Assembly: GCA_011620785.1 (NCBI GenBank)
Contig: WOYM01000045.1
Coordinates: forward strand, 1 to 5,387
Direction: 5' to 3'
Source of the DNA: Methanothrix sp.
GTDB taxonomy: Archaea; Halobacteriota; Methanosarcinia; Methanotrichales; Methanotrichaceae
DNA: 5,387 nucleotides
Shown here: positions 1-5,353 of the stretch, one piece after another
How positions within the stretch are numbered: the first letter of the stretch is position 1
Layout of the letters: each line of letters begins with the position of its first letter
Translations under genes and position numbers: made by a program
The notes under the pieces: generated by a model
Database searches by the model: none
What the model was told of the DNA's origin: nothing
The model's input: only the letters and a program-made list of their open reading frames with translations

Positions 1-23
1 GTTTTATGAAGCGTATTGCTCAT
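1..23 (-). CDS. Start of a possible next operon gene (partial, cut by the window edge)
   Basis: On the minus strand an ATG at 23-21 overlaps the TGA stop of the phosphoesterase gene (22-20) in the classic ATGA arrangement of translationally coupled genes. Only about seven codons (M-S-N-T-L-H-K) lie inside the window before its left edge, so no family can be named. A purine-rich GAAGAG stretch lies just upstream as a weak ribosome binding site. The call rests only on the overlap and on the tight minus-strand gene order. The ATG could be a chance occurrence. Confidence 0.3.
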
Positions 24-565
24 TTCTCTTCAGATTCTTCCCTTCCAAGCCTTTCAGCATACTTCAGATAGCTGCAGACCGGGCTTCCAATTGGGACGAT
101 CCTTCCCTGAACAGTGCCATCGATAACCATCAGCTCCGCCACCGAGGGAGCGGACATCCTGGGCTGGGAGGTGCTCCCGGGACAGATGAGAAGCCTCCTT
201 CCCTTCTCTATGAGTGGACGGTGAATATGCCCGAATACCAGAACCTCGCAGTTCATCTCCCTGGCCATCATCTCTGCCCCTACCAGATCGGAACCATGTG
301 AAGCCATGTGCACGAGGCCTATCTTCACCCCCTCCACATCTATCACCTCTCTTTTCGGCAGGAGCCTCTTGAGCTGGGGCGAGTCGGAGTTTCCCCTCAC
401 CGCCACCAGCCTTCCCAGATCCTTCAGAGCGGAATAGGCCTGGACTGAGACAAAATCGCCGGCATGAAGGATGATGTCCGCCTTGCTCGCTAATGCGACC
501 ACTGCTTTTGGTAGCCTGTCATCCTCCATCAGATGGGTATCTGAGAGAGCTATTATCCTGGTCAT
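20..565 (-). CDS. YfcE/MJ0936-family metallophosphoesterase (phosphodiesterase)
   Basis: A 181-residue cytoplasmic calcineurin-like phosphoesterase, matching the small YfcE/MJ0936 group of two-metal phosphodiesterases. The metal-binding motifs appear in order: SDTHL (D9, H11), HAGD (D37), VRGNSD (N59, D61), a histidine at 86 in LVHMASHG, and FGHIH (H113, H115). The C-terminal ICPGSTSQPR block (127-136) is also typical of the group. The usual TH-G-H motif around the fifth ligand is altered here to H86-M-A-S-H90. Family members hydrolyse model phosphodiesters in vitro and the natural substrate is generally unknown, so no specific reaction is assigned. The gene follows the SIS gene after 55 bases on the same strand, so it is probably the third gene of the purP transcript. 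A GGATGATGTGAT stretch upstream of the ATG is a plausible but loosely spaced ribosome binding site. Confidence 0.9.
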   Translation of the reverse strand: MTRIIALSDTHLMEDDRLPKAVVALASKADIILHAGDFVSVQAYSALKDLGRLVAVRGNSDSPQLKRLLPKREVIDVEGVKIGLVHMASHGSDLVGAEMMAREMNCEVLVFGHIHRPLIEKGRRLLICPGSTSQPRMSAPSVAELMVIDGTVQGRIVPIGSPVCSYLKYAERLGREESEEK

Positions 566-620
566 TTTTTATCACATCATCCTTGAAAAAGTGCAGCCGA
601 GGCAGCTACAGCCCTTGGGC

Positions 621-1811
621 TCAGACGTGCATCCGCCTCATGCCGGCCTCTGCTATGCCCAGAAACTCCGCGCCCACGGCCACCACGCTGTTGGTGAATA
701 TGGAGGCGTTGATCTCAAAGATGGGATACCTGAATTTGGTGTAATCGGACATCAGCCAGGTGGTAGAGGACGTGTCACCGCTGAAGAGACTGCGGTACTC
801 CTTTTTTACCGGTACTACTGCTATATCCTTGCTCCTTTTGCACTTGCTCAGGATGGAGACCTGTCTGGATGAAGGATTGGCAGTTATGGGCATCACATCA
901 GCTCCCTTGCTCAGGGCCAATGTTGTCCCTTCCAGGGCTTCGTAGGTGTTGCCTGTTCCGGTTATTGGTATGTACACATCGCCTATCTGAAAGCTCGGGG
1001 TATTGAAATCCCTCTCCCAATAGCTGATCTTGTTCAGATGGGTGAACCTCATCTCAAAGGCCCTTGCCACCAGACCGGATCTGCCCACTCCTCCAATTAT
1101 GTATCTTCCGCTGCGGGGAAGGAGCCTGATCAACCAGTTCTCCAGGTGCTCAGGATCCATGCGGGAGATGAGGCTGGCATTCTCCATCAGGTCTATGATT
1201 ATGGATCGATACTCCGGACAGTTAGGATCGCAGATCCCCTTGAGCCGGCACTGAATATCCGCGAAAAGGGCATTCAAAAAGGCCAGGACCTCCAGCTCGA
1301 ACTCCGTGCCAAGAGGAGAGAGCCTGGAACGCATATCCTTGTCCGTGGCATGCTTCGTCCTGGCTTCGATCACCAGAACGTCCCCTTTCTCATACTCGCT
1401 CACCATCTTGTAAGCGGTTCCCTCTTTATTGGCAGTAATGAGCTTGATGTCCCCGCCGCGAGTGATAAAGTCGCTTATATATTTATTTACTGACTGCGTC
1501 TCTCCTGAGCCTGATATGGCAATGCCGAGGTTCATTCCCTTGCGGTAGTGCCTCTGAACTGGGTCCTCCAGGGTAAAAGGAAAAACGTTCTCAAAATGGT
1601 TCTGGATGAGCTGCATGAAGCTGTAGAGGGCAAGAGCGGATCGTCCCGCTGCAAGGCCGTAGACGAACTTGCTCTCCGGGATGGGCTTGAGAAAGTCCAC
1701 CATGGACTCGGAGAACGCAGCTACGCTTGGCATATCCAGATCCAGCAGCTTCTCCAGGAAGCTGCACTGCAAGTTTGTGGATTCGCGGAAGGTTTCTATC
1801 AGGCCTGACAT
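621..1811 (-). CDS. Tandem SIS-domain protein (two sugar isomerase domains, PHI-like)
   Basis: A 396-residue protein with two SIS (phosphosugar isomerase/binding) domains. The first has GLAAGRSA (52-59), the phosphate loop ISGSGET (99-105) and SPLGTEFE (165-172), which resembles the S-P-L/M-G-T-x-F-E block of 6-phospho-3-hexuloisomerases. The second has IGGVGRSGLVARAFEMR (239-255), very like the PHI nucleotide/sugar loop, but its phosphate loop has drifted to ITGTGNT (283-289) and the later block is FEINASIFTNS (365-375). A short linker carries three cysteines (C188, C194, C198). Stand-alone PHI proteins have one SIS domain of about 180-200 residues and assemble as oligomers, so this looks like a duplication and fusion. 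The substrate is unknown; a link to ribulose-monophosphate or pentose supply is inferred only from similarity and the purP neighbour. There is no membrane segment or signal peptide. The ribosome binding site is weak, and a TATA-like word lies 26-34 bases upstream of the ATG. Confidence 0.85.
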   Translation of the reverse strand: MSGLIETFRESTNLQCSFLEKLLDLDMPSVAAFSESMVDFLKPIPESKFVYGLAAGRSALALYSFMQLIQNHFENVFPFTLEDPVQRHYRKGMNLGIAISGSGETQSVNKYISDFITRGGDIKLITANKEGTAYKMVSEYEKGDVLVIEARTKHATDKDMRSRLSPLGTEFELEVLAFLNALFADIQCRLKGICDPNCPEYRSIIIDLMENASLISRMDPEHLENWLIRLLPRSGRYIIGGVGRSGLVARAFEMRFTHLNKISYWERDFNTPSFQIGDVYIPITGTGNTYEALEGTTLALSKGADVMPITANPSSRQVSILSKCKRSKDIAVVPVKKEYRSLFSGDTSSTTWLMSDYTKFRYPIFEINASIFTNSVVAVGAEFLGIAEAGMRRMHV

Positions 1812-1836
1812 AGTGGCTCATTTTATGGCCCGGCAG

Positions 1837-1845
1837 AGATAAGCC
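1837..1845 (-). promoter_or_regulatory. Possible TATA-like element for a leaderless SIS transcript
   Basis: In the 55-base gap between purP and the SIS gene, the minus strand reads GGCTTATCT, 26-34 bases before the SIS ATG. That is the spacing expected for a TATA box of a leaderless archaeal mRNA, and the SIS gene has no good Shine-Dalgarno sequence. The same nine bases recur upstream of purP (2991-2999). The match to a TATA consensus is weak, and simple read-through from purP explains the layout equally well. Confidence 0.25.
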
Positions 1846-1866
1846 TTCTGGGACAGCCCAATACCA

Positions 1867-2937
1867 TCAGGTGACAATCTCTTCCAGCAGACCGAGTTCA
1901 TTGGCTCGCTTTATCTCCTGGGCGATGCGCCTGCCGTTTGATAGTCCCGGCTCAACGAAATCGGAGTAGGGCGAGCCACTGATATAGAGGTTGGTTCCGG
2001 CGACGATTCTGGCAGATATCTCAAAGACCTTGAACTCCAGCTCGTCGGTGACAATGGTCTCCAGGCTGAAAGCGCCGATCATCCCTCCGAATAGATCCAG
2101 GCTGGTTTCTACAACCCTCTCCCCCAGCTCAAAGGCCCTGGGCAGGAGAGACTCGCGAAGCACCAGTGGAAGGTTTCCGGTTACCACGAAGCTGGGATAG
2201 ATGCCCGCATCCGCCAGCTCCTTCATACTGCCGATGCGGAATATCTCATCGGCATTCGACTCCACTCGCCGGTCTATGCCCAGCATCTCCAGCGACCCCT
2301 TGCTCAGCCTGTATCCGTCCGGCTTTATGGGCGAGTAGAAGAAATGGATGTAGTACCTGGTGCCCAGGATGAACTCCTGGATGGTGTACTTTTCCTGGCT
2401 GCTCATCTTGCTCTGGAGCTCCTCTTTGGTCTTGGCAATGAAAAAGCCCCGACCGCCTTTGGCGCCGTGATACTTAACAATGACCGGGCGGTCGATGTCA
2501 TCTGCTTTCTCAAACCTCATGGGTACGTTGACTCCGGCCTTCAGCATCCACTCCCTCTCCATCTCTCTGTCGCTCTCCCAGGCCAGAACGCTACGGTTGC
2601 CGAAGGTGGGAACAGCCAGGGACTCGAACCGTTCGATCCCCAAATATTCGACCAGTGATCCATGGGGAATTACAATGGCGCTATCTGCCACGAGATCGTC
2701 GGCATAATCCAGCAGAGCCTTATAACTCTCAACGCAGACAAATTTATCTGGCTTAGCTAGTGGAAATGCATCATAGAACCGAGGCGGCTGGCCGATGCAG
2801 ATGCCCAGGGTCTTGAATCCCTCCCGACGGGCGCCATGAAAGATTTGCAGGCTGCTGTGCGAGCAGATGGTGGCAATAGTGATATTTTTCTTATCGTATC
2901 CCTTCAAAATCTCCGAAATCTCCTCTTTTGAAATCAT
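1867..2937 (-). CDS. purP: PurP, formate-dependent FAICAR synthetase
   Basis: PurP (5-formaminoimidazole-4-carboxamide ribonucleotide synthetase) converts AICAR, formate and ATP to FAICAR, ADP and phosphate. This is the archaeal replacement for the folate-dependent transformylase of purine biosynthesis. The 356-residue length fits the family (about 335-365). Visible landmarks are the N-terminal ATICSHSSLQIFHGARREGF block (22-41), IPHGSLVEYLG (90-100), the ATP-grasp core VKYHGAKGGRGFFIAK (154-169), QEFILGTRYYIHFFYSP (187-203) and the C-terminal metal/nucleotide region FEISARIVAGTNLY (305-318). All look intact. The ATG is preceded by AGGGAT about seven bases upstream, a fair ribosome binding site. 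It is the first gene of a minus-strand cluster and is divergent from the transporter gene. Its upstream region holds repeated CCTTTGA words that may be regulatory. The enzyme is cytoplasmic. Confidence 0.95.
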   Translation of the reverse strand: MISKEEISEILKGYDKKNITIATICSHSSLQIFHGARREGFKTLGICIGQPPRFYDAFPLAKPDKFVCVESYKALLDYADDLVADSAIVIPHGSLVEYLGIERFESLAVPTFGNRSVLAWESDREMEREWMLKAGVNVPMRFEKADDIDRPVIVKYHGAKGGRGFFIAKTKEELQSKMSSQEKYTIQEFILGTRYYIHFFYSPIKPDGYRLSKGSLEMLGIDRRVESNADEIFRIGSMKELADAGIYPSFVVTGNLPLVLRESLLPRAFELGERVVETSLDLFGGMIGAFSLETIVTDELEFKVFEISARIVAGTNLYISGSPYSDFVEPGLSNGRRIAQEIKRANELGLLEEIVT

Positions 2938-2946
2938 GGTGATATC

Positions 2947-2989
2947 CCTTTGAATTATGGCCTTTGAAATAGTAGGGTTGGCTCAAAGG
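2947..2989. repeat. Three-copy CCTTTGA / TCAAAGG motif, candidate purP operator
   Basis: CCTTTGAA occurs at 2947-2954 and again at 2961-2968 (14-base period), and its complement TCAAAGG lies at 2983-2989. The second and third copies form a 7-base inverted repeat with a 15-base spacer. If the CTTATCT word at 2991-2998 is the purP TATA box, all three copies fall between the box and the purP start codon, where a bound regulator could block transcription. The repeats are seen directly; the regulatory role is inference, and some A/T-rich coincidence is possible. Confidence 0.4.
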
Positions 2990-2990
2990 T

Positions 2991-2999
2991 AGATAAGCC
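2991..2999 (-). promoter_or_regulatory. Candidate TATA-like box for purP
   Basis: The minus strand reads GGCTTATCT here, 54-62 bases upstream of the purP ATG. Initiation about 25 bases downstream would fall near 2966-2970 and leave a leader of roughly 30 bases containing the AGGGAT ribosome binding site. The match to the archaeal TATA consensus is only partial. The AT-rich block further upstream (3061-3118) offers alternative boxes that would give a longer leader. Confidence 0.3.
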
Positions 3000-3107
3000 C
3001 TTCGGAGAGGCTGAGTTTCGCAGAAGGGGCTGCCTGGGCATGAAGGATTGGAGCACAAATAAGGATTTCAGATAAGTATAACTAGTGCCGTAAATATTAC
3101 TAAATAG

Positions 3108-3116
3108 TTTAAAATA
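3108..3116 (+). promoter_or_regulatory. Candidate TATA box for the DMT transporter gene
   Basis: TTTAAAATA lies in the most AT-rich part of the intergenic region. Initiation about 25 bases downstream would fall near 3136-3140, leaving a leader of about 50 bases before the ATG at 3187 with the GGTGGGG ribosome binding site inside it. Nearby TAAATATTA (3091-3099) is an alternative. No experiment-like evidence is visible beyond composition and spacing. Confidence 0.4.
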
Positions 3117-3170
3117 AACAGTGTACCTGGAACGAAAAGCGATCTACAGAGCTTATCGGCATGCATAAAC

Positions 3171-3177
3171 GGTGGGG
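3171..3177 (+). promoter_or_regulatory. Ribosome binding site that decides the transporter start
   Basis: GGTGGGG ends nine bases before the ATG at 3187 and matches the archaeal GGTG-type Shine-Dalgarno sequence. An in-frame GTG at 3172 would extend the protein by five residues, but it lies inside this site and has no ribosome binding site of its own. The ATG is therefore preferred. Confidence 0.6.
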
Positions 3178-3186
3178 AAGTTCAAA

Positions 3187-4128
3187 ATGGATTGGCTCAT
3201 GTTGGCATTCCTGGGGACGGTATTTTTTTCCGGCGCAGGAGTGCTCGACAAGCTTCTGTTGAAAAATTACACATATGATTCCAAGGCCTATATAGTCTGC
3301 CAGGCATTTGTCCAGCTGATATTCATCATCCCGGTTATGCTATTTGCAGGAGTCAAATTCACATACCCTGAATCCCTTATCGCTCTGTTACTTGGTTGCT
3401 TGCAGATATTTCCCACCTTCTTTTACATGAAAGCCCTGCAGATCGAAGAGGCTTCAAAGGTCTCCGCGATGGAATATGCATATCCTGTATTTGTATTAAT
3501 TGGCTCCATCTTCCTCTTCGGCGAGATCTTAAGCCTAAAATGCTATGCAGGCGGTCTTTTTCTTATAATCGGCACCCTTTTTTTATCTTATAAAAGGGAC
3601 CGAGGAATCGGCAGGGCTTCAATTGGCATCTATCCGAAGATCAAAGGCAGCATCAAGGGCTTATCCCCATCGATCAGGCCATTTATGTTATTTTGGATCC
3701 TTACCGCTGCGTATTATCTCTCCCTAAAATATCTCCTGTATTCGATCGATGAGTGGAGCCTTTACATCTGGTCATCGCTTGGCACTATGATAGTGGTAAT
3801 GCCTCTCATGGCCGCGCGCTCCATTCGCGAAGAGGTTTTTGGCTTCTTTGGCCGGGGAAGCTTTGCCATAGGAGCATTGATCTCAGAGGAGGCCTTCCAG
3901 TTTCTCGGGCTGATCTTCTCCATCTTCGCCTATGCTATTGGATCAGTCACCCTGGTATCCAGCGTAGGAGCCCTCCAGCCCATCCTGACGGTGATGCTGA
4001 TCATGATCCTCGGTGCCCTAGCGCCAAGGCTGGCCAAAGAGCTGAATGAGAGGACGGACAGATCGTCGCTGATGCATAAGGGCGCCGCTTTCATGATGGT
4101 AATAGTGGGAGTATACTTCGTGAGCTGA
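3187..4128 (+). CDS. DMT superfamily (EamA-type) membrane transporter
   Basis: A 313-residue very hydrophobic protein with the two-repeat layout of EamA-domain drug/metabolite transporters and about ten predicted membrane helices, roughly at 3-20, 33-54, 63-81, 92-111, 116-134, 166-185, 191-210, 226-243, 247-277 and 298-312. The first repeat ends with the hallmark pattern: ALQIEEASKVSAMEYAYP (83-100), then FGEILS (111-116) and a final GGLFLIIGTLFLS helix. The second repeat has the equivalent AYAIGSVTLVSSVGALQP (248-265) segment. A basic loop (about 135-165) separates the halves. The family exports or imports metabolites such as amino acids or nucleotide-related compounds, but the substrate cannot be predicted. 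The gene stands alone on the plus strand, divergent from purP and convergent with the 39-residue gene. Its base composition looks somewhat more AT-rich than purP or rnz. An in-frame GTG five codons upstream is the alternative start. Confidence 0.88.
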   Translation: MDWLMLAFLGTVFFSGAGVLDKLLLKNYTYDSKAYIVCQAFVQLIFIIPVMLFAGVKFTYPESLIALLLGCLQIFPTFFYMKALQIEEASKVSAMEYAYPVFVLIGSIFLFGEILSLKCYAGGLFLIIGTLFLSYKRDRGIGRASIGIYPKIKGSIKGLSPSIRPFMLFWILTAAYYLSLKYLLYSIDEWSLYIWSSLGTMIVVMPLMAARSIREEVFGFFGRGSFAIGALISEEAFQFLGLIFSIFAYAIGSVTLVSSVGALQPILTVMLIMILGALAPRLAKELNERTDRSSLMHKGAAFMMVIVGVYFVS

Positions 4129-4139
4129 ATCCCTGCCAG

Positions 4140-4147
4140 AAAAAAAA
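4140..4147 (-). terminator. Oligo-T terminator for the minus-strand small gene
   Basis: Eight consecutive A on the plus strand read as T8 on the minus strand, 48-55 bases beyond the stop of the 39-residue gene. Archaeal transcription ends at such T tracts. A small hairpin (CTGC-TTT-GCAG on the minus strand, 4154-4164) lies just ahead of it. The tract is just after the transporter stop on the other strand and would not terminate plus-strand transcripts. Confidence 0.5.
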
Positions 4148-4187
4148 GTCCAACTGCAAAGCAGCGGCAGGATCTGCTCTAGAAACG

Positions 4188-4208
4188 TCCCGCCCTACTT
4201 GGGTGGGA
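4188..4208 (+). other. Inverted repeat (8-pair hairpin) downstream of the transporter gene
   Basis: TCCCGCCC at 4188-4195 pairs with GGGTGGGA at 4201-4208 around a TACTT loop. In plus-strand RNA all eight pairs form, one of them a G-U wobble; in minus-strand RNA that pair becomes a mismatch. This favours a role at the 3' end of the transporter mRNA, 60 bases past its stop. No T tract follows, so it may be an RNA-end stabiliser rather than a terminator. It also overlaps the end of the small minus-strand gene. Confidence 0.35.
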
Positions 4209-4314
4209 TCACGTAGTTCCAGCGCCAGATCTTGAAGCTCACCGCAATTATCCCCAGGAATATAACCAGTACCAACAAAGCCTGAAGCCACTCCACGATA
4301 GTAATTGCATCCAT
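4195..4314 (-). CDS. Small single-helix membrane protein (39 residues)
   Basis: A 39-residue reading frame with strong signs of being real. It starts with ATG preceded by GGTG (minus strand, 4323-4320) with a five-base spacer, the preferred archaeal ribosome binding site. The protein begins MDAITIVEWLQ, has one membrane helix at about residues 9-27 rich in L, V and I, and ends with a basic, aromatic tail (KIWRWNYVIPPK). Acidic residues before the helix and basic ones after it suggest the N terminus outside and the C terminus in the cytoplasm. A TATA-like CTTTATCA lies about 36 bases upstream of the start and a T8 tract lies downstream, so it could be a self-contained transcription unit. It sits convergent to the transporter gene and divergent from rnz. 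I do not recognise the family; it could be a small subunit or regulator of a membrane complex, but nothing here shows which. Confidence 0.6.
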   Translation of the reverse strand: MDAITIVEWLQALLVLVIFLGIIAVSFKIWRWNYVIPPK

Positions 4315-4319
4315 ACCTA

Positions 4320-4323
4320 CACC
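4320..4323 (-). promoter_or_regulatory. GGTG ribosome binding site of the 39-residue gene
   Basis: The minus strand reads GGTG, then five bases, then ATG. This is a good match to the GGTGA core of the archaeal Shine-Dalgarno sequence and fixes the start of the small gene at 4314. Confidence 0.5.
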
Positions 4324-4340
4324 ATTTGAGTGCCTTCTCT

Positions 4341-4353
4341 TTTATCTGATAAA
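4341..4353. promoter_or_regulatory. Palindromic TATA-like element between the small gene and rnz
   Basis: TTTATC-T-GATAAA is a perfect 6-base inverted repeat around one base, so both strands read TTTATC. On the minus strand, initiation about 25 bases downstream gives a leader of roughly 11 bases to the small gene, just including its GGTG. On the plus strand it gives a leader of roughly 50 bases to rnz. One element could therefore serve both divergent genes. This is inferred from spacing and sequence only. Confidence 0.35.
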
Positions 4354-4410
4354 GGTTTTGGATGCAAAAGATGATATGGGGTGAGGTTATCATTCCGGGA
4401 GAAACGCTAA

Positions 4411-4414
4411 GAGG
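4411..4414 (+). promoter_or_regulatory. Ribosome binding site of rnz
   Basis: GAGG (within AAGAGG) lies six bases before the ATG at 4421. Together with the family-typical N terminus (M-L-N-V-T-F-L-G-T-A-G) it fixes the rnz start. Confidence 0.55.
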
Positions 4415-4420
4415 CCTGTT

Positions 4421-5353
4421 ATGCTCAATGTGACCTTCCTCGGGACCGCCGGATCGCTACCCACTCCGGAGAGGAATCCTTCAGCCATACTAATCAACCG
4501 CGAAGGGGAAATGCTCCTTTTCGACTGCGGAGAGGGAACGCAAAGGCAGATGATGCGCGCCAGAACCGGCATGATGCGCTTGAACTATATCTTTTTAACC
4601 CATCTTCATGCCGATCATATCCTGGGCATTCCCGGTCTCCTGGAGACCATGGCCTTTCAGGGAAGAGTTGAGCCCATAACCATAGCCGGACCTATACATA
4701 CCGCCCGGCTGGTGGAGTGCTTCAAGTCGGTATGCTACTTCTCCCGCAACTTCGAGGTCATCGCCCTGGAGCTATCGCCGGAGGACGTGGTGAAGATGAA
4801 GGGATATCAGGTGAGGGCCATAGAGACCCGTCACAGCGTGCCCAGCCTGGGCTACATCCTGGAGGAGGATCAGCGTCTCGGCAGATTCGACCGTGATGCT
4901 GCTCTCTCCCTGGGCGTTCCTCCAGGGCCTTTATTTGGCAGGCTGCAGCATGGCCATGAGGTGGCGGTAGAGGGAAGAGTGGTTCAGCCTCAGCAGGTTA
5001 TGGGGCCGTCAAGGCCGGGCAGAAAGGTTGTATACACCGGGGATACCAGGCCCTGCCGGTCGGTGGAGGATGCCGGCCGGGGAGCCGATCTCCTGATCCA
5101 TGACTCTGCTCTGGCCAGCGATATGATAGAATGGGCGATGGAGACAAAACACAGCACGGCAAAAGAGGCGGCAGAGCTGGCCAGGCGCGCTGGGGTCAGA
5201 CACCTGATCCTGACCCATATAAGCTCCCGTTACTCTGAGGACAGCTCCCAGCTATTGAATGAGGCGAGGCTCATCTTTGAGAAAACGGATGTAGCAGAGG
5301 ACCTGATGTCCCTGGAGATAAGGTTCAAGGATGAGTCAACTACCCCGCCCTGA
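4421..5353 (+). CDS. rnz: tRNase Z (ribonuclease Z), tRNA 3'-end processing
   Basis: RNase Z is the zinc-dependent endonuclease that cuts the 3' trailer from pre-tRNA so that CCA can be added. This is the short (about 305-320 residue) archaeal/bacterial form of the metallo-beta-lactamase fold. Visible motifs are FLGTAGSLPTPERNPSAI (6-23), FDCGEGTQRQM (34-44), the metal site HLHADH (61-66), RHSVPSLGY (137-145), the flexible-arm/exosite stretch with VPPGPLFG (166-173), YTGDTRPC (205-212, D208), HDSAL (227-231), KHST (243-246) and THISSRY (265-271). All catalytic positions look present. The start is supported by GAGG six bases upstream. The protein appears complete to about residue 305 (RFKDE); the last five residues (S-T-T-P-P) and the stop are encoded by what looks like the end of an IS200/IS605-type element. 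The original C terminus may therefore have been slightly altered, with no conserved motif lost. The gene is probably transcribed alone. Confidence 0.95.
   Translation: MLNVTFLGTAGSLPTPERNPSAILINREGEMLLFDCGEGTQRQMMRARTGMMRLNYIFLTHLHADHILGIPGLLETMAFQGRVEPITIAGPIHTARLVECFKSVCYFSRNFEVIALELSPEDVVKMKGYQVRAIETRHSVPSLGYILEEDQRLGRFDRDAALSLGVPPGPLFGRLQHGHEVAVEGRVVQPQQVMGPSRPGRKVVYTGDTRPCRSVEDAGRGADLLIHDSALASDMIEWAMETKHSTAKEAAELARRAGVRHLILTHISSRYSEDSSQLLNEARLIFEKTDVAEDLMSLEIRFKDESTTPP

Larger units (their letters stand above)
2938..3186. other. Divergent intergenic region between purP and the DMT transporter
   Basis: About 250 bases with no convincing gene. The purP-proximal part has mixed composition and carries the CCTTTGA repeats and a TATA-like CTTATCT. 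The stretch 3056-3120 is clearly AT-rich and is the best candidate for the transporter promoter. A 32-codon minus-strand reading frame (3068-3166) and an 11-codon plus-strand one (starting 3040) are present, but neither has a convincing ribosome binding site. Confidence 0.7.

Noticed and set aside
471..872. A plus-strand frame of 133 codons opposite the phosphoesterase and SIS genes
   Set aside because: It is antisense to two genes with strong family motifs, spans their intergenic gap and shows no recognisable protein features.
1038..1493. A plus-strand frame of 151 codons opposite the SIS gene
   Set aside because: It lies wholly antisense to the SIS coding region, which explains the open frame through codon bias; it has no recognisable motif.
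1591..1821. A 76-codon minus-strand frame whose ATG is just upstream of the SIS start
   Set aside because: It overlaps the SIS gene in another frame. The SIS frame carries clear family motifs, and this one has arginine/proline-rich noise composition.
868..3051. Shared 12-base word ATGAAGGATTGG within the SIS gene and in the purP upstream region
   Set aside because: One 12-base match in a window of this size is expected by chance, and nothing around the two copies is similar.
3068..3166. A 32-codon minus-strand frame with a hydrophobic second half upstream of the transporter
   Set aside because: There is no ribosome binding site before its ATG, and the hydrophobic codons come from the AT-rich promoter block, which by chance yields I, L, F and Y.
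3172..3186. GTG start that would lengthen the transporter by five residues
   Set aside because: The GTG lies within the GGTGGGG ribosome binding site and has none of its own; the ATG at 3187 has proper spacing.
4091..4393. A 100-codon minus-strand frame across the transporter tail and the following gap
   Set aside because: It runs into the transporter coding end, has no domain-like composition and no good ribosome binding site. The 39-residue frame inside it in another phase has clear start signals and a membrane helix.
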